Of a stretch of 33,286 nt of DNA, positions 6,599-13,991 are shown one piece after another; positions within the stretch are counted from its first letter, which is position 1, and the number at the start of each line of letters is the position of its first letter. Below the pieces are notes generated by a model that saw nothing but the letters and a program-made list of their open reading frames with translations, had not been told where the DNA came from and searched no databases. The translations under genes and the position numbers were made by a program. Source of the DNA: an uncultured Neomegalonema sp. (GTDB taxonomy: Bacteria; Pseudomonadota; Alphaproteobacteria; Rhodobacterales; Rhodobacteraceae); NCBI GenBank assembly GCA_937995735.1, contig CALKIZ010000111.1:1-33286 (forward strand). Direction: 5' to 3'.

Positions 6599-8131
6599 CT
6601 ATTCAGTGCCGAACCCATCGCCAAACCCTTCGATCCAGAGAGTCAAAGCCTTTTCAGCTTGAGCAGCTTTTAGCTCATCCCAGATAGCAGCATTCTCGTC
6701 TTCATCGAAACGTGAAGAAAGACGTTCGGCAAGCAATCGCGAACTATGATCACCTCCCGCAGCGGCAAGCGTTGCCAACAGCAAAGCATGACCATAATTG
6801 CGCGAGGCTCCGCGACCATTCGCATATTGCCGAGCACTATTGCGAAGCGATGCAACATCCGCCGCCGGTTCGATTACATCACCCGCCTCGCCCGCTTGCA
6901 GATCCAGGATTGTCTCCAAATCCAGATCCGACTCAATACGGTCGAGAATATTGCGTGCCCCGGCCTCGCCCGCCTTACCCGCTGCAAGCGCATAGATATA
7001 GGCCACATTCAGGTCATCGCCTTGCCCATGTAGAAGGCTCGCATAATTCAGAGCCGCTTCAGAGTTACCGCCTTCAGCCAGCGGCTCCAGCAGTGCAGCG
7101 GCCTTGCCAGCCGAGCGCGGAACGCCTTCACCGGATGCCAATGCCATAGCTACTCTGAGTTGGTCCTTTGTGCTTAAGTCTTCCGGAGCGGCCAGCGCCA
7201 TCTTCAACTGTTCAGACGAAATCAAGTTGTCTGCCCCAACAAGTGCCGAAGAGAAGACAGGTTGTAGCAGTTCGATTAAATCCTCCGGTCCATTGCTTTC
7301 CGACAGTTCCTTAAAAGAAACCGCAACGCCCCGCCCAGAGCGCAGAGTCACCGCGCCGCCGTCTTCTACGACGCGAGCAAGTTCCGTATTAGCCGAGTCT
7401 ATTAAAGCCTCTTCTGCGTCGGAAATGCCCCCTTCAGATAAAACGCCGCCCATCGCGCCCGTTGCCATCGCGACAGGATCAGCTTCCAGTCCAAGAATTG
7501 GTAACATAGCACGTAAGGCTTCTGTATCTTGCAGCGTAACTTCAACCCGTGTGACATCACCGGCTGGTAATGGCTCACCGCGATTGTCAAATTCGAAATG
7601 TAGACCGTCCAACTGCGTATTGATTGAAATTGAGCCAGCGGCGGCGGTTTCAATCAGCATAGAATGATCAAGTGAGGATTGCCCGATGTGATAACTTGTT
7701 GTCGCCGAATAATGCGTCACATTCATCGCGTCCGGTCCAAGGATAGACTGGATAATGGCGCTTTGCTCACCTGCACATGCCGGGTTGACTTCAATTCCAT
7801 CGCCTTCGGAGGCAAATGACAGGTTGTCAGGGCGATCAAGTCCCACGACCGTCATTGCATCAACTTTCACTGTGCAGCCGGTAATGCCAGACGCTTCTGG
7901 TAAAGTGATCTCAATGCCACGGATACTGAAATCGCCCGTGCGATCATCCAGAACCAAATCATCATACGTCACATCCATGACTGAACGCATACTCATGATG
8001 CTTATCTGAGCCGCACCGCGCGCGATGCGTTCACTGTCTAAATCGCCGCCCGCCGCGAACAACGCAACAGGCGCTACCGAACTCATCATGAATGACATCA
8101 TCATCGGTGCGATAAATAATGCAGATTCCAT
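6599..8131 (-). CDS. Exported protein with C-terminal Sel1-like repeats
   Basis: A 510-residue protein. Residues 1-28 (MESALFIAPMMMSFMMSSVA and following) form a hydrophobic, Met-rich signal or anchor. The middle (about 30-310) is an acidic, beta-rich domain I do not recognise, with motifs such as DVTYDDLVLDDRTGDFSIRG. The C-terminal part has Sel1-like helical repeats at about 325-396 (ALASGEGVPRSAGKAAALLE, then the next helix pair) and 429-475 (ARQYANGRGASRNYGHALLL). Sel1 repeats mediate protein contacts. The ATG at 8131 has GGGAGAG upstream; a longer in-frame extension lacks a ribosome site and would run into pgk. Located 34 bases after pgk, so probably co-transcribed; function unknown. Confidence 0.8.
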   Translation of the reverse strand: MESALFIAPMMMSFMMSSVAPVALFAAGGDLDSERIARGAAQISIMSMRSVMDVTYDDLVLDDRTGDFSIRGIEITLPEASGITGCTVKVDAMTVVGLDRPDNLSFASEGDGIEVNPACAGEQSAIIQSILGPDAMNVTHYSATTSYHIGQSSLDHSMLIETAAAGSISINTQLDGLHFEFDNRGEPLPAGDVTRVEVTLQDTEALRAMLPILGLEADPVAMATGAMGGVLSEGGISDAEEALIDSANTELARVVEDGGAVTLRSGRGVAVSFKELSESNGPEDLIELLQPVFSSALVGADNLISSEQLKMALAAPEDLSTKDQLRVAMALASGEGVPRSAGKAAALLEPLAEGGNSEAALNYASLLHGQGDDLNVAYIYALAAGKAGEAGARNILDRIESDLDLETILDLQAGEAGDVIEPAADVASLRNSARQYANGRGASRNYGHALLLATLAAAGGDHSSRLLAERLSSRFDEDENAAIWDELKAAQAEKALTLWIEGFGDGFGTE

Positions 8132-8165
8132 TTTAACTCTCCCACACACTCTACAGAGCAGGAGG

Positions 8166-9356
8166 CTATCCCCCCAGCACAGCAACACCGGGTAGTGTTT
8201 TCCCTTCGAGCCATTCGAGGAAAGCACCACCAGCAGTAGAAACATAACTGAATCGATCTCCTGATCCAGAAGCATTTAATGCTGCGACAGTATCTCCCCC
8301 TCCGGCGACAGAAAGGAGAGCACCGGATTCTGTTAAATCAGCCGCAGCCTTGGCCGCCGCATTGGTCGCCATATCAAACGGTTCAATTTCAAAAGCACCG
8401 AGAGGGCCATTCCAAACAAGGGTTTTCGACGCCTTAAATCTTTCAATAATAGTGGCAACACTCGCGGGGCCAGCATCGAGGATCATCATATCTTCAGGGC
8501 AAGCACTGGCGGGAACAGTTTTATTCGGCGCGTTCGCCGCAAATGCTTCGGCAACAACGACATCAGTTGGCAAAATAAGGTCACATTTCGCCGCTTCAGC
8601 CCGTCCCATGATCTCACGGGCTGTATCGAGCATGTCATGCTCACAAAGAGATTTGCCAACCGAATGGCCCTGAGCCGCAAGGAAAGTGTTCGCCATACCG
8701 CCGCCGATCACAACAGCATCGACTTTCTCCAGCAAGTTGCCGATCAAATCGAGTTTCGTCGAAACTTTCGCGCCGCCAACAACCGCAACAACCGGACACT
8801 CTGGAGTCGAAAGTGCATTCTCTAAAGCGGTCAATTCAGCAGCCATCCCCAGCCCGGCAACTGTTGGCAGATGATCAGCAAGCCCAACCGTCGACGCATG
8901 TGCGCGGTGTGCAGCAGAAAAAGCATCACTGACGAAAACATCACCATTCGCCGCCAATTGTTTGGCAAACGTAGGATCATTTTTCTCATCGCCCGCATGG
9001 TAGCGGGTATTTTCAAGGAGTAAGATTTCGCCTTTGCCCAGAGCCGCGACCGCAGCTGACGCCGCTTCACCAATGCAATCTCCGGCAAATTTTACAGGTC
9101 GGCCAGAAGCATTTGCGAGGGCATCTACGACAACTGCTAAAGACATTTCCGCCACGCGCTGTCCTTTTGGGCGGCCAAAATGTGCCAACAGAATTGGCTT
9201 TCCATCTGCCGCAATCACGGCCTCTACAGTAGGTAGAATACGGCGAATGCGCGTATCATCCGTCACACGGCTCCCATCGACAGGGACATTCAGATCAACG
9301 CGGATCAAGACGCGCTTTTGGGAGAGGTCAACATCGGCAAGGCTGCGGTGTGTCAT
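8166..9356 (-). CDS. pgk: Phosphoglycerate kinase
   Basis: A 396-residue enzyme moving phosphate between 1,3-bisphosphoglycerate and ADP in glycolysis and gluconeogenesis (cytosol). Seen: [20 protein letters not shown] near the N-terminus, [72 protein letters not shown] and the C-terminal ATP loop [13 protein letters not shown] chose the ATG at 9356 because the family starts about nine residues before the KRVLIRVD segment; an in-frame GTG at 9386 adds ten unusual residues. It follows gap in the same direction, with a small exported-protein gene in between. Length is normal. Confidence 0.98.
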   Translation of the reverse strand: MTHRSLADVDLSQKRVLIRVDLNVPVDGSRVTDDTRIRRILPTVEAVIAADGKPILLAHFGRPKGQRVAEMSLAVVVDALANASGRPVKFAGDCIGEAASAAVAALGKGEILLLENTRYHAGDEKNDPTFAKQLAANGDVFVSDAFSAAHRAHASTVGLADHLPTVAGLGMAAELTALENALSTPECPVVAVVGGAKVSTKLDLIGNLLEKVDAVVIGGGMANTFLAAQGHSVGKSLCEHDMLDTAREIMGRAEAAKCDLILPTDVVVAEAFAANAPNKTVPASACPEDMMILDAGPASVATIIERFKASKTLVWNGPLGAFEIEPFDMATNAAAKAAADLTESGALLSVAGGGDTVAALNASGSGDRFSYVSTAGGAFLEWLEGKTLPGVAVLGG

Positions 9357-9505
9357 AGGATTTCCGGTATTTGCATTAAGTTGCACTGCCTTACCGGATA
9401 CTCATTGCCATGCCAAGAGATCGGCTAGGCGGCTTCATGCAAATCCCAAACTCGCTATTTCATTCAGCGAAACCAGTCTAAAACTTCATTTTGTCGCGTT
9501 TCGGC

Positions 9506-9805
9506 TTAATCGGTCACGACTTGAATATCTGTGACAGCGGGAGTGGCCCAGCGTTCGAGGATCTGTTTTGCTTCGGCACGAGCAACCGCATCTGATTGTT
9601 CGAGGCAAGCGAGATACTGGTTCATCCTAGCGATATAAGCATCTATTTGAGCAGTTACGGCATTACGTGTCGCCGCATCGAGGTTGCTTTTGTCAGGCAC
9701 TCCCGGTGGAGCCGGTTTTAAACACCCTTGGGCTGCAACCGATGACGAAATCAATGCGGCAGTCAGCGCAAAAGGTGCGCCTCGGCTTAATCGGTTAAAC
9801 ATCAT
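9506..9805 (-). CDS. Small exported protein of unknown function between gap and pgk
   Basis: A 99-residue protein with a signal peptide: basic MMFNRLSRGAP start, hydrophobic core FALTAALISSSVAA and a cut probably after AAQG. The mature part has Pro-rich CLKPAPPGVPDK and then one long helix (DAATRNAVTAQIDAYIARMN and on), with two Cys, at QGCLKP and YLACLEQ, that could form a disulfide. The first Cys could instead be a lipid site, but the residues before it (AAQGC) are a poor lipobox. GGGAG precedes the ATG. No family is recognised. It lies inside the glycolytic cluster and is probably co-transcribed with gap. Confidence 0.75.
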   Translation of the reverse strand: MMFNRLSRGAPFALTAALISSSVAAQGCLKPAPPGVPDKSNLDAATRNAVTAQIDAYIARMNQYLACLEQSDAVARAEAKQILERWATPAVTDIQVVTD

Positions 9806-9839
9806 CGTCTAAGCTCCCACGATCACAGTGCGATAACAC

Positions 9840-9877
9840 TGCCGCTGGAGAAAGCGAACGGCTCTTCTCCAGCGGCA
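9840..9877. terminator. Strong hairpin downstream of gap, no T-run
   Basis: TGCCGCTGGAGAA (9840-9852) and TTCTCCAGCGGCA (9865-9877) are perfect 13-base inverted arms around a 12-base loop, 35 bases beyond the gap stop on the minus strand. There is no T-run, so it may stabilise the gap mRNA 3' end or attenuate reading into the downstream genes rather than terminate fully. Confidence 0.55.
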
Positions 9878-9912
9878 ATATGCAAAGCTTCTGCGAAAGA
9901 TTTCGGGCAAAT

Positions 9913-10920
9913 TTACGACAATTTACCCATCGCAACAGCGGTATCGCTCATGCGGTTAGAGAAACCCCATTCATTGTCGTACCAAGACAGCACCCGAACA
10001 AGGCGGCCATCTAGCACTTTCGTTTGCGGCAGTGCGAACGAAGACGAATGTGGATCATGATTAAAATCAATGCTGACAAGTGGCTCGTCATTGACTTGAA
10101 GAATGCCTTTCATCGCGCCGTTCGAGGCCGCGATCATAGCTTGATTGATTTCTTCAACCGTCGTTTCACGTGATGCAATGATTTTGAGATCAACGACCGA
10201 CACGTTCGGGGTCGGAATGCGAATCGCTGTTCCGTCGAGCTTTCCGTCCAGTTCAGGCAACACCAAACCAACAGCTTTCGCCGCACCAGTTGATGTTGGG
10301 ATCATCGAAACAGCGGCTGCTCTGCCCCGATAAGAGTCTGAGTGCATGGTATCCAATGTCGGTTGATCGCCCGTGTAAGCATGGATAGTCGTCATAAAGC
10401 CGCTTTCGATACCCACAGTATCATTAAGCACTTTGGCGACTGGTGCGAGGCAGTTTGTTGTGCAGGAAGCGTTAGAGACGATTAAATCATCGTCAGCGAG
10501 TGTCTCATGGTTCACACCGTAAACAATTGTTTTAGATGCGCCTTTGGCAGGTGCAGAAACCAAAACACGGCGCGCACCGGCTTTGAGATGCATTGATGCC
10601 TTCTCGGCATCGGTAAAGATACCAGTACACTCCATTGCAATATCAACGCCTTGCTCTTTCCAAGGCAACTCTTCGGGATTACGCACAGCGGTCACTTTGA
10701 TCGCATTACGCCCCAAATTGATTGAATCGCCATCGACTTTTATCGAACCGGGGAATTTCCCGTGGACCGAGTCGTAACGCAATAAATGTGCGTTCGTATC
10801 GACCGGACCGAGATCGTTTATCGCGACCACCTCGATATCCGTGCGCCCGCTCTCGTAAATTGCACGGAGGACGTTTCGGCCAATCCGCCCAAAACCATTG
10901 ATTGCAACACGCACCGTCAT
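9913..10920 (-). CDS. gap: Type I glyceraldehyde-3-phosphate dehydrogenase
   Basis: A 335-residue cytosolic enzyme forming 1,3-bisphosphoglycerate from glyceraldehyde-3-phosphate. Seen: NAD-binding [19 protein letters not shown] at the N-terminus, AINDLG at 34-39 (a pattern fitting NAD preference), the active site SNASCTTNC with Cys153, His180 in [29 protein letters not shown], and [13 protein letters not shown] near the end. The ATG at 10920 has an AGGAG site; a GTG one codon earlier is possible. It is the first gene of the minus-strand gap-pgk cluster and is divergent from the DUF4164-zapA operon across 228 bases. Confidence 0.98.
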   Translation of the reverse strand: MTVRVAINGFGRIGRNVLRAIYESGRTDIEVVAINDLGPVDTNAHLLRYDSVHGKFPGSIKVDGDSINLGRNAIKVTAVRNPEELPWKEQGVDIAMECTGIFTDAEKASMHLKAGARRVLVSAPAKGASKTIVYGVNHETLADDDLIVSNASCTTNCLAPVAKVLNDTVGIESGFMTTIHAYTGDQPTLDTMHSDSYRGRAAAVSMIPTSTGAAKAVGLVLPELDGKLDGTAIRIPTPNVSVVDLKIIASRETTVEEINQAMIAASNGAMKGILQVNDEPLVSIDFNHDPHSSSFALPQTKVLDGRLVRVLSWYDNEWGFSNRMSDTAVAMGKLS

Positions 10921-11102
10921 CACTGTCTCCTAAAGTTCATAAAGAAAATCCGAGCACCGCCCGATGGCGCTGCCGTTAGCATGAGAATACCGATGTGCAT
11001 AGGGTCTGCTAATTTCCCTCACCGGATGACCCAAGCTGTCGCATGATAAAAGTAAAAGACGTATTTATAAAGTGACCTTCAAGTGGCATAAGACCATTCT
11101 GC

Positions 11103-11118
11103 TGTGCTACTTAGCACA
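11103..11118. promoter_or_regulatory. Perfect palindrome upstream of the DUF4164-zapA operon
   Basis: TGTGCTA and TAGCACA (11103-11109 and 11112-11118) are perfect seven-base inverted arms separated by two bases, 30 bases before the DUF4164 start, in the intergenic region shared with gap. Size and placement suit an operator for a dimeric regulator; no regulator can be named. Confidence 0.35.
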
Positions 11119-11148
11119 AAGTGACGAATCGTATGCGGGGATCGGATT

Positions 11149-11352
11149 ATGTCGGCAAGCAAGCTTGAATTGTCTGTGGAACGCTTCAATGCTGCGTTGG
11201 CATCGTTGAGGGAATCAGCCGAAAAGGTCAAAAAAGCACAGCCTTTGACAGAACAAGAAAGGTCACTTGCGGTCGCACGAATTGATCAAGCAATCGGTGC
11301 TTTGCAGCGCGTTCTAGGTGATGGAGGTGCAAATGCCGCAAGTCAACGTTGA
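11149..11352 (+). CDS. DUF4164-type small coiled-coil protein
   Basis: A 67-residue, highly charged helical protein: KLELSVERFNAALASLRESA, EKVKKAQPLTEQERSLAVAR, then IDQAIGALQRVLGDGG. The heptad-like pattern, size and position just upstream of zapA match the alphaproteobacterial DUF4164 family. The function is unknown, but the conserved pairing with zapA suggests a link to cell division. The end overlaps the zapA start by 20 bases in another frame, which suggests coupled translation. Confidence 0.8.
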   Translation: MSASKLELSVERFNAALASLRESAEKVKKAQPLTEQERSLAVARIDQAIGALQRVLGDGGANAASQR

Positions 11353-11701
11353 AATCAACGGGAGAGCGTACCGCTTAAGCTGTGGCCCAGGCGAAGAAGA
11401 GCATGTTATCGCTTTATCTCGTCGCATCGACGCGCACGCAGTAAAAGTTGGCAAAGCGTCTACACCTGCGGCGGAAGCACAAATGCTTGTTATGTCTGCG
11501 TTAATGCTCGCTGATGAATTACAGGAATCTGAGGCAAAAATTATAGAACTAACAGCCGAAATTACCAATCTTAAAGGTTCAGGTATCGGCGGCGCACCAG
11601 ACGAGCGGATCGCTGAAATGGAACACGCAGTATCGGATATGTTAGATAAGGCAGCTGCAGAAATTGAGGCGGTGGCTGTCGATCTTGAAAAAGCAGTATA
11701 A
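11333..11701 (+). CDS. zapA: Cell division protein ZapA
   Basis: A 122-residue FtsZ-ring-associated protein. The N-terminal domain starts MPQVNVEINGRAYRLSCGPG, followed by EEEHVIALSRRIDAHAVKV, the typical ZapA beta-hairpin and helix; the rest is a long coiled coil (LVMSALMLADELQESEAKII). ZapA cross-links FtsZ filaments. I chose the ATG at 11333 because the family begins right at this motif and GGAGG lies five bases upstream; an earlier ATG at 11321 falls within the ribosome-site region. It overlaps the DUF4164 gene. The coiled coil is longer than in E. coli ZapA, as is common in alphaproteobacteria. Confidence 0.92.
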   Translation: MPQVNVEINGRAYRLSCGPGEEEHVIALSRRIDAHAVKVGKASTPAAEAQMLVMSALMLADELQESEAKIIELTAEITNLKGSGIGGAPDERIAEMEHAVSDMLDKAAAEIEAVAVDLEKAV

Positions 11702-11725
11702 GCTAACTTTCTCACTATAAGCGTC

Positions 11726-11863
11726 GGTACATATGCTTTTCTGAGCAAAGCCAGTCAAATTTGACACATTAAGCGATTTCAATATGTACCTTTATGTGCC
11801 GTACTTCGGTGCATGGTTTAATCATTAATTTTTTGCATGATTATTTTTAGGGAAAAATAATCA
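11726..11863 (+). ncRNA. Candidate structured RNA downstream of zapA
   Basis: GGTACATAT (11726-11734) pairs perfectly with ATATGTACC (11782-11790). Inside is a GCTTT/AAAGC hairpin starting at 11735; beyond it TGTGCCG and CGGTGCA can pair around TACTT, and the stretch ends in an 11-base AT-rich hairpin (11838-11863). A TATAAG at 11716-11721 would place a start near 11726. In many proteobacteria 6S RNA follows zapA, so position makes 6S RNA one candidate, but I cannot recognise a 6S consensus. No open frame of note crosses this stretch. Confidence 0.3.
11838..11863. repeat. Perfect AT-rich inverted repeat before tamA
   Basis: TGATTATTTTT and AAAAATAATCA are perfect 11-base arms around a four-base loop. 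The T-rich left arm could act as the U-tract of a terminator for minus-strand transcripts; on the plus strand no T-run follows. It could also be a binding site for a dimeric regulator or a nucleoid protein. Confidence 0.5.
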
Positions 11864-11966
11864 AAACTTCATCGAGCAATAACAGAGGAAACTTTATTCA
11901 GTTTGCCTATGTCGCAGCAAACGGTATTATCCCGGTAAAAGATAATATAATGAGGCGGATCGGATT

Positions 11967-13991
11967 TTGACGGTCAATCAAGCCCTAGTAGTAAATGCGC
12001 AAAGAGTATCACGCGCCGCAGTAGTTTGTATGACACTACTGGTGGGTGGATGTACTTCAATCTCTGACACCCCCGGTTTCTCGGGGCTATTTGGTCCAGA
12101 AAACCCTGTTTTGGCTGGTGATCCAACTGCGCAAGCAGGTGTTGAATATAAAATCTCCGTGCGGGGCTTAGGCGTTGGGGATAGCCCAGAAGAGACCGCA
12201 GAAAACCAGCGAATGCTTGAGATCATCAAATCACAGGCACGGGTTTATAAACTTCAGGATACTCCCCCTCCCTCTGTTGCTTTGCTAAAACGGCGTGCAA
12301 CCTCCGATGTTGCATTGGTTGAGCGCGCCCTAAAATCTGAGGGTTATTACGAGGGGATGGCGGTGATCACCGTCGATGAGTTCGATAAAAGTGCCCCCCG
12401 GTCGGAAGCGGTACGTGACGCCGAGGCTTTCGCCAATACGGCAGAAAAAAATGAGAACGATAAACCCGTTTTTGCTGACATTGCTGATCCAGACGCGCCT
12501 CCTGTCGTCAATATTTTTGTCCGTAAAGGCCCTCGATACTCATTGGCTCAGCAAGGGGTGATCATCGAACCACCAGTCGCCTCGGACGTGGCAGAACGGG
12601 TTCAAGAGGCAGCGGCGATAAATGTTGGAGGGCCAGCTCAAGGCCGCGCCGTTGTCGATGCAGAGCAAGCAGCACTCGGAGCACTAAACCGCGTCGGTCG
12701 CCCCTATGCCAAGAAAGGCAAACGCAGAGCCGAAGCGAACTTCGATTTTGATACTCTCGATGTCATTACAAAACTCGATGCCGGTCCACTCACTGTCTAC
12801 GGTGATACAAAAATTGTTGGCTTGCGCGATGTTGAAGAAAAGTATGTACGCGACTTCATAACCTGGAAAAAAGGCGATCCGGTATCGCGCGGAACCTTGC
12901 GCGATGCTCAACGCGCGCTTTCCGGCACGCAATTATTCGACTCTCTTACAGTCGAAATCCCGTCTGCGCCACCTGAAGACCATCCAGAAAGCGAGCCTTA
13001 TGTCGCGCCAATCCTGATCACAGCTGAAGAGGGTAAACACCGCACCATCTCTGGCGGCGTCAGCTTTTCAACATCCGATGGTGCCGGAGTTACCGCAAAG
13101 TGGCAGCATCGCAACTTACTAGGCCAGAACGAACAACTGACCTTAGAGGCAGAAATCGATCAAGGCCGACAAAGTGCCGAAATTGATTACGTCAAACCAA
13201 GGTTTGGAAAACCTACCCGCGATCTCGTTGGTAATCTCGAAGTATTTCGCGAACAAGATGAAGCCTTCGATGTCTTGGGAACAACTGGCACGATTGGCAT
13301 CGAAGAACAAATCAATGAACACCTCAAAGGATCAATCGGACTTGGTTTAGAAGCCGCTCAAACAAGAGAGAATGGTCAGACCCTTGACAGTTACCTTTTC
13401 GGATTGCCGCTTACACTCGCTTACGACAACACGGATGATTTATTAGATCCTACTGAAGGGCTACGCGGGTCGGCACTTATCGCGCCTTGGGCAGGGCTGT
13501 TTGACGAGCAGGAAGCCGGTTTTGTCATCGTCGATCTTAGTGGTTCAACATATATCCCTTTTGATCGCAGAAGAAATTATGTATTGGCGACACGCGCCCG
13601 CACCGCAGCAGTCTTCGCTGAAAGTCGTGATCGCGTACCCGCGAACAGACGGCTTTTCGCTGGCGGTGGCGGCTCAGTTCGCGCATTTGAAAACCGCTTT
13701 GCCGGCCCGCTAGATGATGAAGATGATCCAACCGGAGGCCTGACAGCTGCGGAATTGAGTGTAGAATTACGCGCCCGCTTCGGGTCCTTCGGCGTTGTGC
13801 CGTTTGTTGATGCCGGGATCGTCAGTGAAGAACTCTTCAGCGAATACGATCAAATTCGCTATGGTGCTGGCCTCGGATTACGCTATTTCAGCCCAGTCGG
13901 ACCAATCAGGGTCGATGTAGCGGTTCCAATCAACCGCAGAGACGCAGATCGATCCTTTCAGTTTTATATCGGCATTGGGCAGGCTTTTTGA
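11967..13991 (+). CDS. tamA: TamA, Omp85-family outer-membrane assembly protein
   Basis: A 674-residue Omp85 protein. N-terminal export signal (RVSRAAVVCMTLLVGGC, Cys29 in a lipobox-like VGGC context), POTRA domains roughly 50-350 (KSEGYYEGMAVITVDEFD; LDAGPLTVYGDTKIVGL; DAQRALSGTQLFDSLTVEIP), then a 16-strand surface-antigen barrel from about 355, starting RTISGGVSFSTSDG, with the lid-loop motif GGGGSVRAFENRF (the VRGF counterpart) and the terminal Phe of QFYIGIGQAF. With TamB it builds the outer-membrane end of a pathway for barrel-protein insertion and lipid movement. The start appears to be TTG 11967 after GAGG; TATAAT at 11946-11951 may be its -10. It overlaps tamB by one base. Confidence 0.92.
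   Translation: MTVNQALVVNAQRVSRAAVVCMTLLVGGCTSISDTPGFSGLFGPENPVLAGDPTAQAGVEYKISVRGLGVGDSPEETAENQRMLEIIKSQARVYKLQDTPPPSVALLKRRATSDVALVERALKSEGYYEGMAVITVDEFDKSAPRSEAVRDAEAFANTAEKNENDKPVFADIADPDAPPVVNIFVRKGPRYSLAQQGVIIEPPVASDVAERVQEAAAINVGGPAQGRAVVDAEQAALGALNRVGRPYAKKGKRRAEANFDFDTLDVITKLDAGPLTVYGDTKIVGLRDVEEKYVRDFITWKKGDPVSRGTLRDAQRALSGTQLFDSLTVEIPSAPPEDHPESEPYVAPILITAEEGKHRTISGGVSFSTSDGAGVTAKWQHRNLLGQNEQLTLEAEIDQGRQSAEIDYVKPRFGKPTRDLVGNLEVFREQDEAFDVLGTTGTIGIEEQINEHLKGSIGLGLEAAQTRENGQTLDSYLFGLPLTLAYDNTDDLLDPTEGLRGSALIAPWAGLFDEQEAGFVIVDLSGSTYIPFDRRRNYVLATRARTAAVFAESRDRVPANRRLFAGGGGSVRAFENRFAGPLDDEDDPTGGLTAAELSVELRARFGSFGVVPFVDAGIVSEELFSEYDQIRYGAGLGLRYFSPVGPIRVDVAVPINRRDADRSFQFYIGIGQAF

Noticed and set aside
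9501-9795. 14-base direct repeat TCGGCTTAATCGGT at 9501-9514 and 9782-9795 around the small exported-protein gene
   Set aside because: The copies overlap the coding end and the coding start of the gene, leave it intact and lack any other sign of insertion; probably chance.
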